Positions 18,262 through 26,671 of a stretch of 64,000 bases of DNA are shown piece after piece (the stretch's first letter is position 1; each line of letters starts with the position of its first letter). A program made the position numbers and the translations under genes. The notes beneath the pieces were generated by a model that was not told the DNA's origin, ran no database searches, and saw only the letters and a program-made list of their open reading frames with translations. Origin of the DNA: Providencia vermicola (GTDB lineage: Bacteria; Pseudomonadota; Gammaproteobacteria; Enterobacterales; Enterobacteriaceae); assembly GCF_020381325.1 (NCBI RefSeq), contig NZ_JAGSPI010000012.1, positions 47,872-111,871 on the forward strand, given 5' to 3'.

Positions 18262-19399
18262 GAGGTTCCTTTTCTTCCTCTACGAGGTGGATCAGAGAAA
18301 ACACTTTTTCCGCGATGAGCTGTTGGCCTTTTCCGCTGAAATGAATGCCATCACCACTTCGTAATTTAATTGTGCTGCTTTCATCGCCGATATAGTCAGA
18401 GTAGGTATCGCCTTTATATTTAAAGACATCATTGACGGAGAAGTAGATTTCACCGTTGCTCTCGACTTCAGATTGGTAGAGGCTTCGTAAGAATTTCATA
18501 CCATCAGATAGCGTATTTTTACGCATATTAGGGGGGCCAACCCAAATAACATCAACATTGTGCTGGCGGGCGGTGGATATTATATCACTAATCCGCTCAC
18601 GGTAAACATTTTCCCAATCTTCACTCTTAAATTTGACGTATTTATAACCTGTTTGTGGCGGCATATCCCAAGGGTCATTAGGCCCTAAAAATACCACTAA
18701 TACTTTAATATTTGGATTGTCATTCAAAGCCTTAGCAATAGTCTGTGGCCAGTTGAAAAAGCGTGGATAAGCGAGCCCAGTACTCTGCTTACTTAAATTA
18801 ATGCTATCGATATTATACTTTTTCAACAGCATATTTTTTACATGGGGAGCAACGCCTTGCATCATCGAATCACCAGCAAATAACACCTTCTGATCTTTTT
18901 CGATATTGGCGATGTGTTTGGCAACAATCGGCTGATTCTTTTTGATAGCCAAGCCGCTAAAATTAACCCCTTTTGTTTTTTCTCTGGCTTGCGGGCGCTT
19001 CAGTAGTTCAGGGAAAGTCACAGACAAGCTTTCCGCAGGGTAAGTGTAACCATGAAGAAAGTGCAGACCCACCTGGAAATCTGTTGGGAAGGCCAATTTT
19101 TTGCCTTGGTTTTCCAATGCGAGCTGCGCGGCTTCTTTCTCTTCTTGGGCTTTTTGCCCTGATGCATGATAAGTAAATGTGGAACCCGCTTCTAATGCGC
19201 CGTCATGCAAATAAGCCCCATAATCCCAGACAGGATTACCTGCCATTTTCGCCCATGGGGTATCTTGGTGGTATTTTTGCTGCCAGAAACGCTCTAGAGA
19301 GCCTTGGTTTAACCAAATTAAGAGTAAACCAGCTACTAAGACAATTAACAGCACCTGAACCATTTTAACGAGGGTCTTTTTAAACTCAGAAGTTAGCAT
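18233..19399 (-). CDS. patB: peptidoglycan O-acetyltransferase, SGNH/DUF459-type (PatB-like)
   Basis: Periplasmic transferase predicted to move acetyl groups from PatA to the C6 hydroxyl of N-acetylmuramic acid. It has 388 residues: an N-terminal membrane anchor (about 12-30), then an SGNH fold with LFAGDSMMQGVAPHV (catalytic Ser), LVVFLGPNDPWDMP (Asn block) and GDGIHFSGKG (Asp-x-x-His). The GDSMMQGVAP block strongly recalls Neisseria PatB. The start overlaps the MBOAT gene end by 14 nt. A generic DUF459 SGNH enzyme is the cautious reading; the MBOAT partner makes PatB much more likely. Confidence 0.8.
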   Translation of the reverse strand: MLTSEFKKTLVKMVQVLLIVLVAGLLLIWLNQGSLERFWQQKYHQDTPWAKMAGNPVWDYGAYLHDGALEAGSTFTYHASGQKAQEEKEAAQLALENQGKKLAFPTDFQVGLHFLHGYTYPAESLSVTFPELLKRPQAREKTKGVNFSGLAIKKNQPIVAKHIANIEKDQKVLFAGDSMMQGVAPHVKNMLLKKYNIDSINLSKQSTGLAYPRFFNWPQTIAKALNDNPNIKVLVVFLGPNDPWDMPPQTGYKYVKFKSEDWENVYRERISDIISTARQHNVDVIWVGPPNMRKNTLSDGMKFLRSLYQSEVESNGEIYFSVNDVFKYKGDTYSDYIGDESSTIKLRSGDGIHFSGKGQQLIAEKVFSLIHLVEEEKEPHETEQPASS

Positions 19400-20804
19400 A
19401 AATGAACCCCGGCATTCCTGAAGGCGAAAGCATAAACATAATCGTTAAAATAATGGCAAGGGGAATAGGGTAATAATACCAAGGCACGCTTTGATAATGT
19501 TTCGCGACAACATGGTAGCCTTGCACAAAATAAGGATAAGCAATTAACAAGACCCAGAACGCAATTAACAAACCAAGGCTGGCTTGAATAGAAGCAATAA
19601 AGCCTGGTGCAATGATTTGGTTGAACATTAATATTGCGTCATCAAAGGATTGACTGCGGAAAAAAATCCACGCAAAGCAGACAAAATGGAACGTAATAAT
19701 CCGCGAAACCCAAGTGGATAGCGTTTTGTTAGGAATGACTTTTGTCCACCCTAACTTTTCCATGCATAAAGTCTTAAGGTTGAGTAATACAATCCCTAAG
19801 CCATGAATTGCACCCCATACGACAAATGTCATTGCTGCGCCATGCCAGAGCCCTGAAATGACCATTGCAAGGAAGACGTTAGTATTCATTCGGCTGAAAC
19901 CTTTGCGGTTCCCACCAAGGGGGATATAAATATAATCGCGAATGAAGGTGGATAAACTGATATGCCAACGAGCCCAAAACTCTTTTAAATTAGCGGCTAA
20001 ATAAGGTGCATTAAAGTTAACAGGAACTCTGAAACCTAATAATAAGGCAATCCCAGTGACAAGGTTGGTATAACCTGAAAAGTTAAAATAGATATTCCAA
20101 GCGTAAGCGTAGGTGGCTATAAGGATCTCTCCTGCGCTATAACCAACTGGCGCATCAAAAATAGGGTTAACATAGTTTTCAGATAAATAAGAACTAAATA
20201 AGAAAAGTTTTACCAACGCTAATGAAATTAAGAGAATGGCTTTACGGCTATCTAGAATTGTGCGAGTTTCAGCTTGGATCTGCGGAAGAAAGTTTTTCGC
20301 GCGGTTAATCGGGCCTGCAACGATGCTTGGAAAAAATGCAAGGTATAGTGTCACATCAAAAAAATCGGCTTTTTGAATCTCTTTTCGACAAACTGAAACC
20401 GTATAGCTGACGGAATGAAAGGCATAGAAAGAAAGCCCCAACGGCGCCAGTATTTCTAAAATAGGCAGCCCAACGCTAAAACCGAATTTATCTAATGTTT
20501 GTTGGATGCTTTCTTGAAAAAATGAATAATATTTAAAATACGTAAAACACCCAATAATACCTGTAGCGAGAATGACATAAACCCAACGATTGGAGAGCCA
20601 GTTCGTTACCCAATTAGTTAATAAGTAGATAAAAAGGGTATAGCCAAATAAAATATAAGCAAAGTCAGGACTAAAAGAATAAACAAAAAAATAGCTAGCA
20701 GTAATTAAGAGCCCATTTTGTAGTTTTGCACTGGGCTGACAGCCCCAATAAATAAGAAAAAAAATTAAAAAAGAGCCAAGAAACTCAAACGAGAAGAAAT
20801 TCAT
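19386..20804 (-). CDS. patA: MBOAT acetyl translocase (PatA/AlgI-like)
   Basis: Polytopic inner-membrane O-acyltransferase of 472 residues that would pass acetyl groups across the membrane to the PatB-like protein. The MBOAT signature is clear: FWARWHISLSTFIRDYIYIP (about 270-290), then LWHGAAMTFVVWGAIHG with the conserved His. I place the start at the ATG at 20804. An ORF open to 20939 adds 45 residues that read through the ERIC repeat and are not credible coding sequence. First gene of the patA-patB-ape1-like operon. AlgI, which acetylates alginate, is the family alternative, but no alginate genes are present. Confidence 0.85.
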   Translation of the reverse strand: MNFFSFEFLGSFLIFFLIYWGCQPSAKLQNGLLITASYFFVYSFSPDFAYILFGYTLFIYLLTNWVTNWLSNRWVYVILATGIIGCFTYFKYYSFFQESIQQTLDKFGFSVGLPILEILAPLGLSFYAFHSVSYTVSVCRKEIQKADFFDVTLYLAFFPSIVAGPINRAKNFLPQIQAETRTILDSRKAILLISLALVKLFLFSSYLSENYVNPIFDAPVGYSAGEILIATYAYAWNIYFNFSGYTNLVTGIALLLGFRVPVNFNAPYLAANLKEFWARWHISLSTFIRDYIYIPLGGNRKGFSRMNTNVFLAMVISGLWHGAAMTFVVWGAIHGLGIVLLNLKTLCMEKLGWTKVIPNKTLSTWVSRIITFHFVCFAWIFFRSQSFDDAILMFNQIIAPGFIASIQASLGLLIAFWVLLIAYPYFVQGYHVVAKHYQSVPWYYYPIPLAIILTIMFMLSPSGMPGFIYANF

Positions 20805-20886
20805 ATTAGACTCAAAGATGTTAATTATTTTGGTAGAAGATAGCCTATGATATTTATTATCTGGTTCTATGCAATCAGAATATTGC

Positions 20887-21007
20887 TCGTCATAGTTAAA
20901 GCGGTGACTTTGTTGGTTGCGTTCAGCTACCCTAATCACATACCTATGTATGCTCCTAGGGATATCTTCTCTTACCGCCTTGCCACCACTTTAACTATTT
21001 AGAGCAA
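20887..21007 (-). repeat. ERIC-like repeat
   Basis: About 120 bp with GTTGGTTGCG, a CACATACCTATGTATG core hairpin, CTTACCGCCT and AACTATTTAGAG in ERIC order. It starts about 80 bp upstream of patA, so it may lie in the promoter or leader region of that operon. Confidence 0.8.
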
Positions 21008-21020
21008 TTGCGCGTTTTAG

Positions 21021-21131
21021 TACAAACGGTGACTTTGTTGGTTGCGTTCAGCTACCCTAGTCACATACTTATGTATGCTCCCTAGGATATCTTTACTCGG
21101 CGCCTACCTGTAGTTCAAATTATTTAGAGCA
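21021..21131 (-). repeat. ERIC-like repeat (tandem partner)
   Basis: Second copy in the same orientation directly after the one at 20887-21007. The two share ACGGTGACTTTGTTGGTTGC-type left ends and the CACATACTTATGTATG core. As at 1-210, two ERIC-like elements stand in tandem. Confidence 0.8.
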
Positions 21132-21193
21132 GCTCTTGATTAGAGCAACCCTTGAGATCTGAAAAAATTACATACACGCGGCTCAAAAAGAAT

Positions 21194-21226
21194 AAAAAAA
21201 ATCCACTTAGCAAAGTGGATTTTTTA
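21194..21226. terminator. bidirectional terminator after bax
   Basis: AAAAAATCCACTT / AAGTGGATTTTTT with a short loop (AGCA). On the minus strand it terminates bax, whose stop is about 27 nt away. T-runs exist on both strands. Confidence 0.85.
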
Positions 21227-21252
21227 TGTCTTGTACCTGGTGATACAAAAAT

Positions 21253-22059
21253 TTAGATGCGAGTGGATGCTCTTTTTTGAGCTTGTGTAATCAATTCTTC
21301 GTTACTCGCGTACATCTCTTGTAGATAGCGGTTATAGGATGAACCTAACTCGGAGTACCCTTTCATATCGTTGATAAGTTTATTGGTATCTAACTCATCT
21401 TTTGATAAACGTTGCTTAGCTCGCGATGTACGTAGAGACTCATAAGCATTGTGGGTATTCATATTTTTCATATAGGCGGTTACTGTTTCTTCTACGGTTG
21501 AGTAGGTTGAATAACCTTTAATCTTACCTTTGTTGGTCTTACAGCCGCTACCGCAGCGCATACCAAATAAATTACCATTTTGTTGAGCGAGTTGTGATGT
21601 ACCCCAACCAGACTCTGTTGCTGCTTGTGTTGCAACTAAGTGCGTCGGCATGATGTCAACACGACTAAGTAGTTTGTCCCAGTTAACGCGTTTTGGGTTA
21701 CTACACTTCACACCATAGCTATCACAAATTTGGCTAAGACGGCGCAGTTCTTGAGCGCTCCACTTCTTATTTGCACGAACGGATAACAACCAATTACGTT
21801 CTTCCAAAATTTGCTTGTTCACTTTTTCAATTACAGGGACAACCGTTTTCAAAAATGCTTTCTTTCGTGGCGTACCAGAGGGATATTTTCGCAAATCAGG
21901 CAGTGAGGTTTTAGCCTGACTGACATTTTGCACAGTACTACTTGAGTAGTCTTTACTGAGCATTTTGCTGGTACTGGTGGAGCCGAGACTTAAGCTCGAA
22001 AATAATAATAAAAATAAGAAAGCGAAGACGGCTTTTGTCCTCATCGTTCGAGAGGGCAT
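21253..22059 (-). CDS. bax: Bax-like glucosaminidase-domain protein
   Basis: Exported protein of 268 residues with an N-terminal hydrophobic signal (about 6-27). Its C-terminal glucosaminidase/lysozyme-like domain has TESGWGTSQLAQQNGNLFG near residues 148-166; the Glu there matches the family's catalytic acid. It resembles E. coli Bax, predicted to cleave peptidoglycan glycan strands. AGGAG stands 6 nt before the ATG. It is encoded next to the O-acetylation operon on the same strand but separated by a terminator and two ERIC repeats, so it is transcribed independently. O-acetylation blocks many such lytic enzymes, which makes the neighbourhood functionally suggestive. Confidence 0.85.
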   Translation of the reverse strand: MPSRTMRTKAVFAFLFLLLFSSLSLGSTSTSKMLSKDYSSSTVQNVSQAKTSLPDLRKYPSGTPRKKAFLKTVVPVIEKVNKQILEERNWLLSVRANKKWSAQELRRLSQICDSYGVKCSNPKRVNWDKLLSRVDIMPTHLVATQAATESGWGTSQLAQQNGNLFGMRCGSGCKTNKGKIKGYSTYSTVEETVTAYMKNMNTHNAYESLRTSRAKQRLSKDELDTNKLINDMKGYSELGSSYNRYLQEMYASNEELITQAQKRASTRI

Positions 22060-22549
22060 TTGCTTCTCCTAAGTTTCTCTGAACAAAATTCGAGCGAATA
22101 GTAGCAGAATAATTTTTCACGAGCTACATTTATCAGGCTGACATTAGCAAAATTGCTGTATAATTTTATTGTGTTTTTTATATTTTTGTGATTTACATGT
22201 TTTTAAACAGGAATTAAGTCATTTTTGGTATATTCACTTATTGTTATTCATAAATAAAGCTTCATTATTTCACTCTCCACCTAGTTAACTTAAGCTAAAT
22301 TTGAATAAAAAATGAACAGTTCACTTGGTTATTATATGGATATTTTGGTCAATAAGTAGGCTGTTGGTGGGCTATTTATTGACCAAAATGAGAAACTAAT
22401 CCTTTTCTTAGATATGGCCATGGCGAACTAAGTTAAATAAAAATAGCGCTCGATAACGAAAAAAAACACAAAAAAGTTACTTTTTTGCTTATCAAGTAAT
22501 CAGAATAAAATTGGAAAATTGGTGCGTTAAAATCGTGGAAAAAACAGTT
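22060..22549. other. intergenic stretch with long inverted repeat
   Basis: No credible gene in 490 bp. Bases 22342-22359 and 22372-22389 form an 18-bp stem with a single G-T pair around a 12-nt loop. No T-run follows on either strand, so it is not a standard terminator. The remainder is AT-rich and holds the bax promoter region. Confidence 0.6.
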
Positions 22550-23695
22550 TTAAGGTTGCAATATTTGTTGCTGTAAATCCTGTTTTTTTGCTTCTTCAGC
22601 TAACCAAGAAAAATCGTTTTTAGTCCAATACTGAATAGGAATGGGCAAATTCGCCATATGTTTTGTGGGGAGCAAGCGTAGTTGTGCCAGTAAGGATAAA
22701 TCATACTGATGGTATTGGTTTGGTAAGGTTAACATTAGGCGTTGCGTGGGTACCACTTGCATGGGAAGTAAAGGAAAACGGCTATCACCTGTTTCGTAGT
22801 CCCTTGTTAAAACAAGAAATTTTTCAGGTACGCGTCGGTAACTGTTCCACCATAAGCCATCTACACTATCAAACATCTTCTGGGTCGTTTTTTTATCCGT
22901 ATTGCTTAATTGCTCAAGGGCTAACGGTAAGATATCTTCCATTGATTGTGAGTAAATTGGTAAAGAAGCTGCGCGTCCCTGTAGAATTAAAGTCATCGCA
23001 AGGCGTGCTCCGAGGAGATTCGAGTAAAGATCTTCTGGTGAAAATGCAGAAATACCCTCAGAAAAACCCGGGACAGATTGATAACCATACCATTGCGCGA
23101 TTTCATGCCAAGCCGCTAGCTGAAAAGCAAGCTTCGCGGCAAGATAAGCGCTGAGGGTATAGCGTTGTTCAAGGGATTGCGGCGGTGTGAAAGCACTAAA
23201 ATGGATTTGCCGGCCCGCAAGTTCGTCACTGAGTGTTAGTGACCATGCTTCACCAAGGCGCGAATAAATTTGGCTGAACAAATAGAATGTATAATCTGCG
23301 GTATCCCTAACATGGGAGATATCAATAAACCCGCCTTGCTCAGTATAGAGTAAGCCAATTTTCTCATTGCTCAGCCCCATCAATGCTGCAGATGCACCCA
23401 AAAAGCTATCATTATAATGGTGTTCGCCAAGTTTATCGGCTTCGACAATATTATCGATAGTATAAAATGGGACAGGGAACCCCCACAGTTCCGCTTGTAG
23501 GTTATAGCCGAAAGCGCAGCAGGCGCGTAAGCCTTGTGGAGGAGACAATGACGTTACCACAGGCCAGGCTTGAGGTGCTTCTTCGAATGAATATGTGGTT
23601 AACACAGGTTTTACGGTGGGAAGCTCAAATGGCTCACGGCTTTGGCAAGCGGCTAAAAATAGTGTAAAACTTAGTGCTGTCAACAACTTACCCAT
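22550..23695 (-). CDS. DUF4056-family lipoprotein
   Basis: Lipoprotein of 381 residues with a signal ending in LFLAAC (Cys near residue 17). The body resembles the DUF4056 family, with RACCAFGYN near residue 58 and KLAFQLAAWHEIAQWYGYQS near 190; the HE in WHEIAQW is zinc-protease-like but unproven. No function is known to me. Last gene of a three-gene minus-strand operon; its ATG overlaps the previous stop as TAATG. It travels with two outer-membrane proteins, so a cell-envelope role is likely. Confidence 0.75.
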   Translation of the reverse strand: MGKLLTALSFTLFLAACQSREPFELPTVKPVLTTYSFEEAPQAWPVVTSLSPPQGLRACCAFGYNLQAELWGFPVPFYTIDNIVEADKLGEHHYNDSFLGASAALMGLSNEKIGLLYTEQGGFIDISHVRDTADYTFYLFSQIYSRLGEAWSLTLSDELAGRQIHFSAFTPPQSLEQRYTLSAYLAAKLAFQLAAWHEIAQWYGYQSVPGFSEGISAFSPEDLYSNLLGARLAMTLILQGRAASLPIYSQSMEDILPLALEQLSNTDKKTTQKMFDSVDGLWWNSYRRVPEKFLVLTRDYETGDSRFPLLPMQVVPTQRLMLTLPNQYHQYDLSLLAQLRLLPTKHMANLPIPIQYWTKNDFSWLAEEAKKQDLQQQILQP

Positions 23696-24840
23696 TAAAA
23701 TGCCTCTCCTACCTGAAAATAAACCCCAGAGCTGTTACGGCCCATGCCAAAATCTAAACGCACATTCATTCTGGGTTTAAATTCAAATCGATAACCTACA
23801 CCAACCGTTGGTAGCCAGTGCCCTTTACCTAAGTCCGATGATGCATCACTCATCGTCCCTGTGCCTAACCAACCGACAATACCATGGCGCCAATCCAGCT
23901 TCTGCCGCACTTCTATTTGGCTAGTGAATATATTGTTATCGCGATAACGCCCTTCGTAATAACCACGCATGCGGTTGCCATTACCTAATAGGGACAGTTG
24001 ATTCCATGGTACATTCCCTGTCGCAAAACGAGCATAGTTATCAAGGGCAACAACGGTGTTTGGCGTTAGCTCATAATAGTAGGCATATTGAAATTGTGTG
24101 GTTTGAAAACGCGTATCGCTACCGAGACTTGGTGCAAAATAAGTATAAGTCACCTCAAAAGTTTGGCCTTTATGTGCGTTGGGTAAAAAATCACGGGTAT
24201 CAAAACTATAGTAAGCGCTGATCCCTGAATTTAAGACTGACCGTCCCCCCACGGATTTTGCAAAATAGGTTTTTGCACCATCATCAGGATCACTGGCATT
24301 GATAGATGAGAAATTCCAGCCAAGGCCAACATAGGTAGCATCCGTTAGTTTATAAAGTGCTCTTGGGGTAATTTGAAATTCTTGAGAATGATACTTTTCT
24401 TTATTATGGTCATTTTTCCCCGCCGCGTAGCCTTTCCCCCAATAATAGGTTGGCACGTTGTTTATTGTACCAGAGACAAATAACCGCCACTGGTCATTAT
24501 CGAGAAAATTATAATTGGTGAAATTTAAACCAAAAGCCCCTGTGGAGGAGGCAAAGCCACTGAGCCCAATGGAAGAAGGTTGTGTTGTTTTATCGTCTTT
24601 GTCTACTCGATATAGCCCGACCAGTGCGGTGCCTATACCAATGCCCATTTCTGGGGTATAAAATGGGCCAGGCAAAACGCCCCAATCAATCGTTTTGCTT
24701 TCATCAAAGTGGTTTTCGCCCCCAAGCTCATTTAGCCAGCCATCGATTTGCGGACGATCGGGGAAAATATCTGCTTTTGCAGGAAAGAGTATAAAAAGGC
24801 TAGCGAGTGCCAGCCCCTGTATAAGAGCCAATCGCTTCAT
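23695..24840 (-). CDS. BamA/TamA-like (Omp85, D15) outer-membrane barrel
   Basis: Outer-membrane protein of 381 residues with a cleavable signal ending near FPAKA. Alternating beta strands fill the rest, and a MRGYYEGRYRDN block near residue 285 matches the conserved RGY-type loop of Omp85 barrels. The last residue is Phe, typical of barrel proteins. There is no room for POTRA repeats, so it is a bare barrel. TAATG overlaps join it to genes on both sides. Surface-antigen D15-like proteins of this size exist in many proteobacteria; cargo or partner is unknown. Confidence 0.8.
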   Translation of the reverse strand: MKRLALIQGLALASLFILFPAKADIFPDRPQIDGWLNELGGENHFDESKTIDWGVLPGPFYTPEMGIGIGTALVGLYRVDKDDKTTQPSSIGLSGFASSTGAFGLNFTNYNFLDNDQWRLFVSGTINNVPTYYWGKGYAAGKNDHNKEKYHSQEFQITPRALYKLTDATYVGLGWNFSSINASDPDDGAKTYFAKSVGGRSVLNSGISAYYSFDTRDFLPNAHKGQTFEVTYTYFAPSLGSDTRFQTTQFQYAYYYELTPNTVVALDNYARFATGNVPWNQLSLLGNGNRMRGYYEGRYRDNNIFTSQIEVRQKLDWRHGIVGWLGTGTMSDASSDLGKGHWLPTVGVGYRFEFKPRMNVRLDFGMGRNSSGVYFQVGEAF

Positions 24841-25841
24841 TAAAAACGAAATTCTCCTGAGACAAAGAAAGTATTGCGATTATTAAAACCAAACTCAGTG
24901 AGAACGTTAAAGTTACGTGTAAATTCGACGCGTGCTCCAACCGTATTATTCCATTTATGGGCAAGGTGTTGTTTAACATCGAATTTCATACCAGGCTCAT
25001 CCATGGAGTCAATAATACCTTGGAATTTAGCCGGTAGGCTAAGTTTACTAATATCACCTTTAAATCGTTGAGTGATATCTTGATACATCGCACCTGTCCA
25101 TATTTGAACTTTAGTATCTCCTTGTCCTTCAATAAGCGGATTGAAAGTAAAAGTATAACCAACTCGTGGAGAAATAATGAGAGCTTTAATATCACCATCA
25201 ATAATATCAAGATCGGTTTTTGTATAGTTTAAATCTAACGTGGTGAAAAAGTCGTTATAGCCACCTGCTAAAGTAAAACCAGCACCGTAGGTTTTCCCTT
25301 TAAAATCTAAATCAAAAGGTTCACCTTTGAGGATAGGATCTAATGGGATAACAAAACCACCGCCAAAGTCCATACTCCCACCTTTTAGTGTGGTATGCGA
25401 TTTACCTTTTGTGTGGCCATATAAACCGTAGATGTTTAGAAATGGGAACACCCATGAATCAAGCTTTAATGTGTGAGTTTCACTTTTTTGTCGAGTGTGG
25501 CCAGCTTCAATATGTAATGCATCTGAAAAACCAGGGTTTTCTGGGGTAATAAAACCGATTCTATCTACCACAATGTCTTGACGCATATTCATATACCCAT
25601 AACTCACCCCAAAAGGCTCAGGTAAGTCATAACCTCTGGCACGGGCTTCATCCCCCCAAATAGGCAGTACTCGTGACTCTGAGGAAGAAGAACGAGTAAT
25701 ACCCCCTTGGTCATTATTTTGAGGGACACCAGACTCACTCATGGTGACTGAAAATAAAGGACGGTCACTGTCGGCAAAACTGGTAGAAATGCTTATAAAG
25801 GATGAAAGGATCAGCGCAGTGCTGAGTTGAATGCGTCTCAT
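24840..25841 (-). CDS. outer-membrane beta-barrel protein of unknown function
   Basis: Protein of 333 residues with a signal peptide (about 1-23, ending in STSFA). Amphipathic beta strands rich in aromatic residues run to a C-terminal GEFRF, the Phe expected of an outer-membrane barrel. I do not recognise the family. First gene of the operon with the Omp85-like barrel and DUF4056 lipoprotein; its stop overlaps the next start as TAATG. The tight coupling of three envelope proteins suggests one functional unit. Confidence 0.75.
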   Translation of the reverse strand: MRRIQLSTALILSSFISISTSFADSDRPLFSVTMSESGVPQNNDQGGITRSSSSESRVLPIWGDEARARGYDLPEPFGVSYGYMNMRQDIVVDRIGFITPENPGFSDALHIEAGHTRQKSETHTLKLDSWVFPFLNIYGLYGHTKGKSHTTLKGGSMDFGGGFVIPLDPILKGEPFDLDFKGKTYGAGFTLAGGYNDFFTTLDLNYTKTDLDIIDGDIKALIISPRVGYTFTFNPLIEGQGDTKVQIWTGAMYQDITQRFKGDISKLSLPAKFQGIIDSMDEPGMKFDVKQHLAHKWNNTVGARVEFTRNFNVLTEFGFNNRNTFFVSGEFRF

Positions 25842-26024
25842 AAAGTTAACTCAATATTTAGGGAACAATGAAGTGGATAAAGCGGTTTATTGATAATCTC
25901 ACAATAATAGTCGGAATTTTATCACTGATGTTGATTATTCGGGTGGCGCTTAATGCTTTTTAAACCACGAAACTAAGTTAACCCAAGTTTGTTGAAGGAA
26001 TATTTAAGATGGTTATTCTGTCGT
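25842..26024. other. intergenic stretch upstream of envelope trio
   Basis: Holds no ORF or RNA that I can support. It must contain the promoter of the minus-strand envelope operon. Confidence 0.4.
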
Positions 26025-26095
26025 AAAAATAAGGCCGATATGAACCATATCGGCTCAGACTGCAGACAAACCGACTAGGTTTGACGGCAGGTTGG
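26025..26095 (-). repeat. terminator-linked palindromic repeat, copy 1
   Basis: On the minus strand CCAACCTGC opens an imperfect palindrome (CTGC...CAAACC/GGTTTG...GCAG, 26060-26090). Then follow TCTGAG, a hairpin GCCGATATG/CATATCGGC (26034-26054) and a T-rich run. The same composite occurs at 62524-62589 with only a few changes in the palindrome and a different hairpin sequence. Confidence 0.75.
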
Positions 26096-26151
26096 ATTGG
26101 TTTTGAAAATAAACAAGGAAAATCAATTTATTGGTTTTCGGCTGATAACAC

Positions 26152-26184
26152 AAAGCAGGAAAAACCACGCTTTTATCCTGCTTT
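26152..26184. terminator. hairpin between repeated GCCGATATG hairpins
   Basis: AAAGCAGGA pairs with TCCTGCTTT around a 15-nt loop. It could end transcription of the small ORF at 26236-26418. The adjacent hairpin 26198-26218 repeats exactly the GCCGATATG/CATATCGGC stem of 26034-26054. Confidence 0.5.
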
Positions 26185-26235
26185 GTCAACAACCTCGGCC
26201 GATATGAACCATATCGGCTTAAATAAAAAATGGAT

Positions 26236-26418
26236 TTATGGCTTATTTTGTTGGTGAAAACGGACACGCTCATGGAAATAGGCTTTTAGGTGATCTTCCA
26301 TCTGATGGATTTTTTGCTCTAACGCATTTACAAATACATCGTCATTATTCATATCGAAAACACGCTGCATCGCGAGGTCATCAACATATTCTTTTTGTTC
26401 TTTTGTTAAGTCAGCCAT
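26236..26418 (-). CDS. small hypothetical protein, 60 residues
   Basis: Predicted helical, highly charged protein starting MADLTKEQKEYVDDLAMQ. It has no signal or membrane segment. A weak Shine-Dalgarno-like AGG stands about 11 nt upstream, and hairpins downstream could terminate it. The composition looks like real coding sequence rather than a shadow, as nothing occupies the other strand. Family unknown to me. Confidence 0.65.
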   Translation of the reverse strand: MADLTKEQKEYVDDLAMQRVFDMNNDDVFVNALEQKIHQMEDHLKAYFHERVRFHQQNKP

Positions 26419-26671
26419 ATTTTCATCGCCTATATTGGAATGGAGTTATTTACCCGTTATTTTAAGGGAAATAAAAGAAAGAGCACTATTGTGCCTCAGC
26501 CAATAGCGTATGAAAAGTAGAATAAATCATTGTCGAATAATGATAATTTATCTACTTAGATGAAATGTGAGGGATCAAATCACAATCTGAATTGGTTAAG
26601 AATATTCACAATATTCTTAATGAATATAAGCTGATATCCTCGCCTCAGTCACTTATTAACGGGTCTGAATA

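Noticed and set aside
20805-20939. N-terminal extension of 45 residues on the MBOAT protein
   Set aside because: It reads through an ERIC-like repeat, is hydrophilic unlike PatA/AlgI N termini, and the ATG at 20804 begins the expected hydrophobic sequence.
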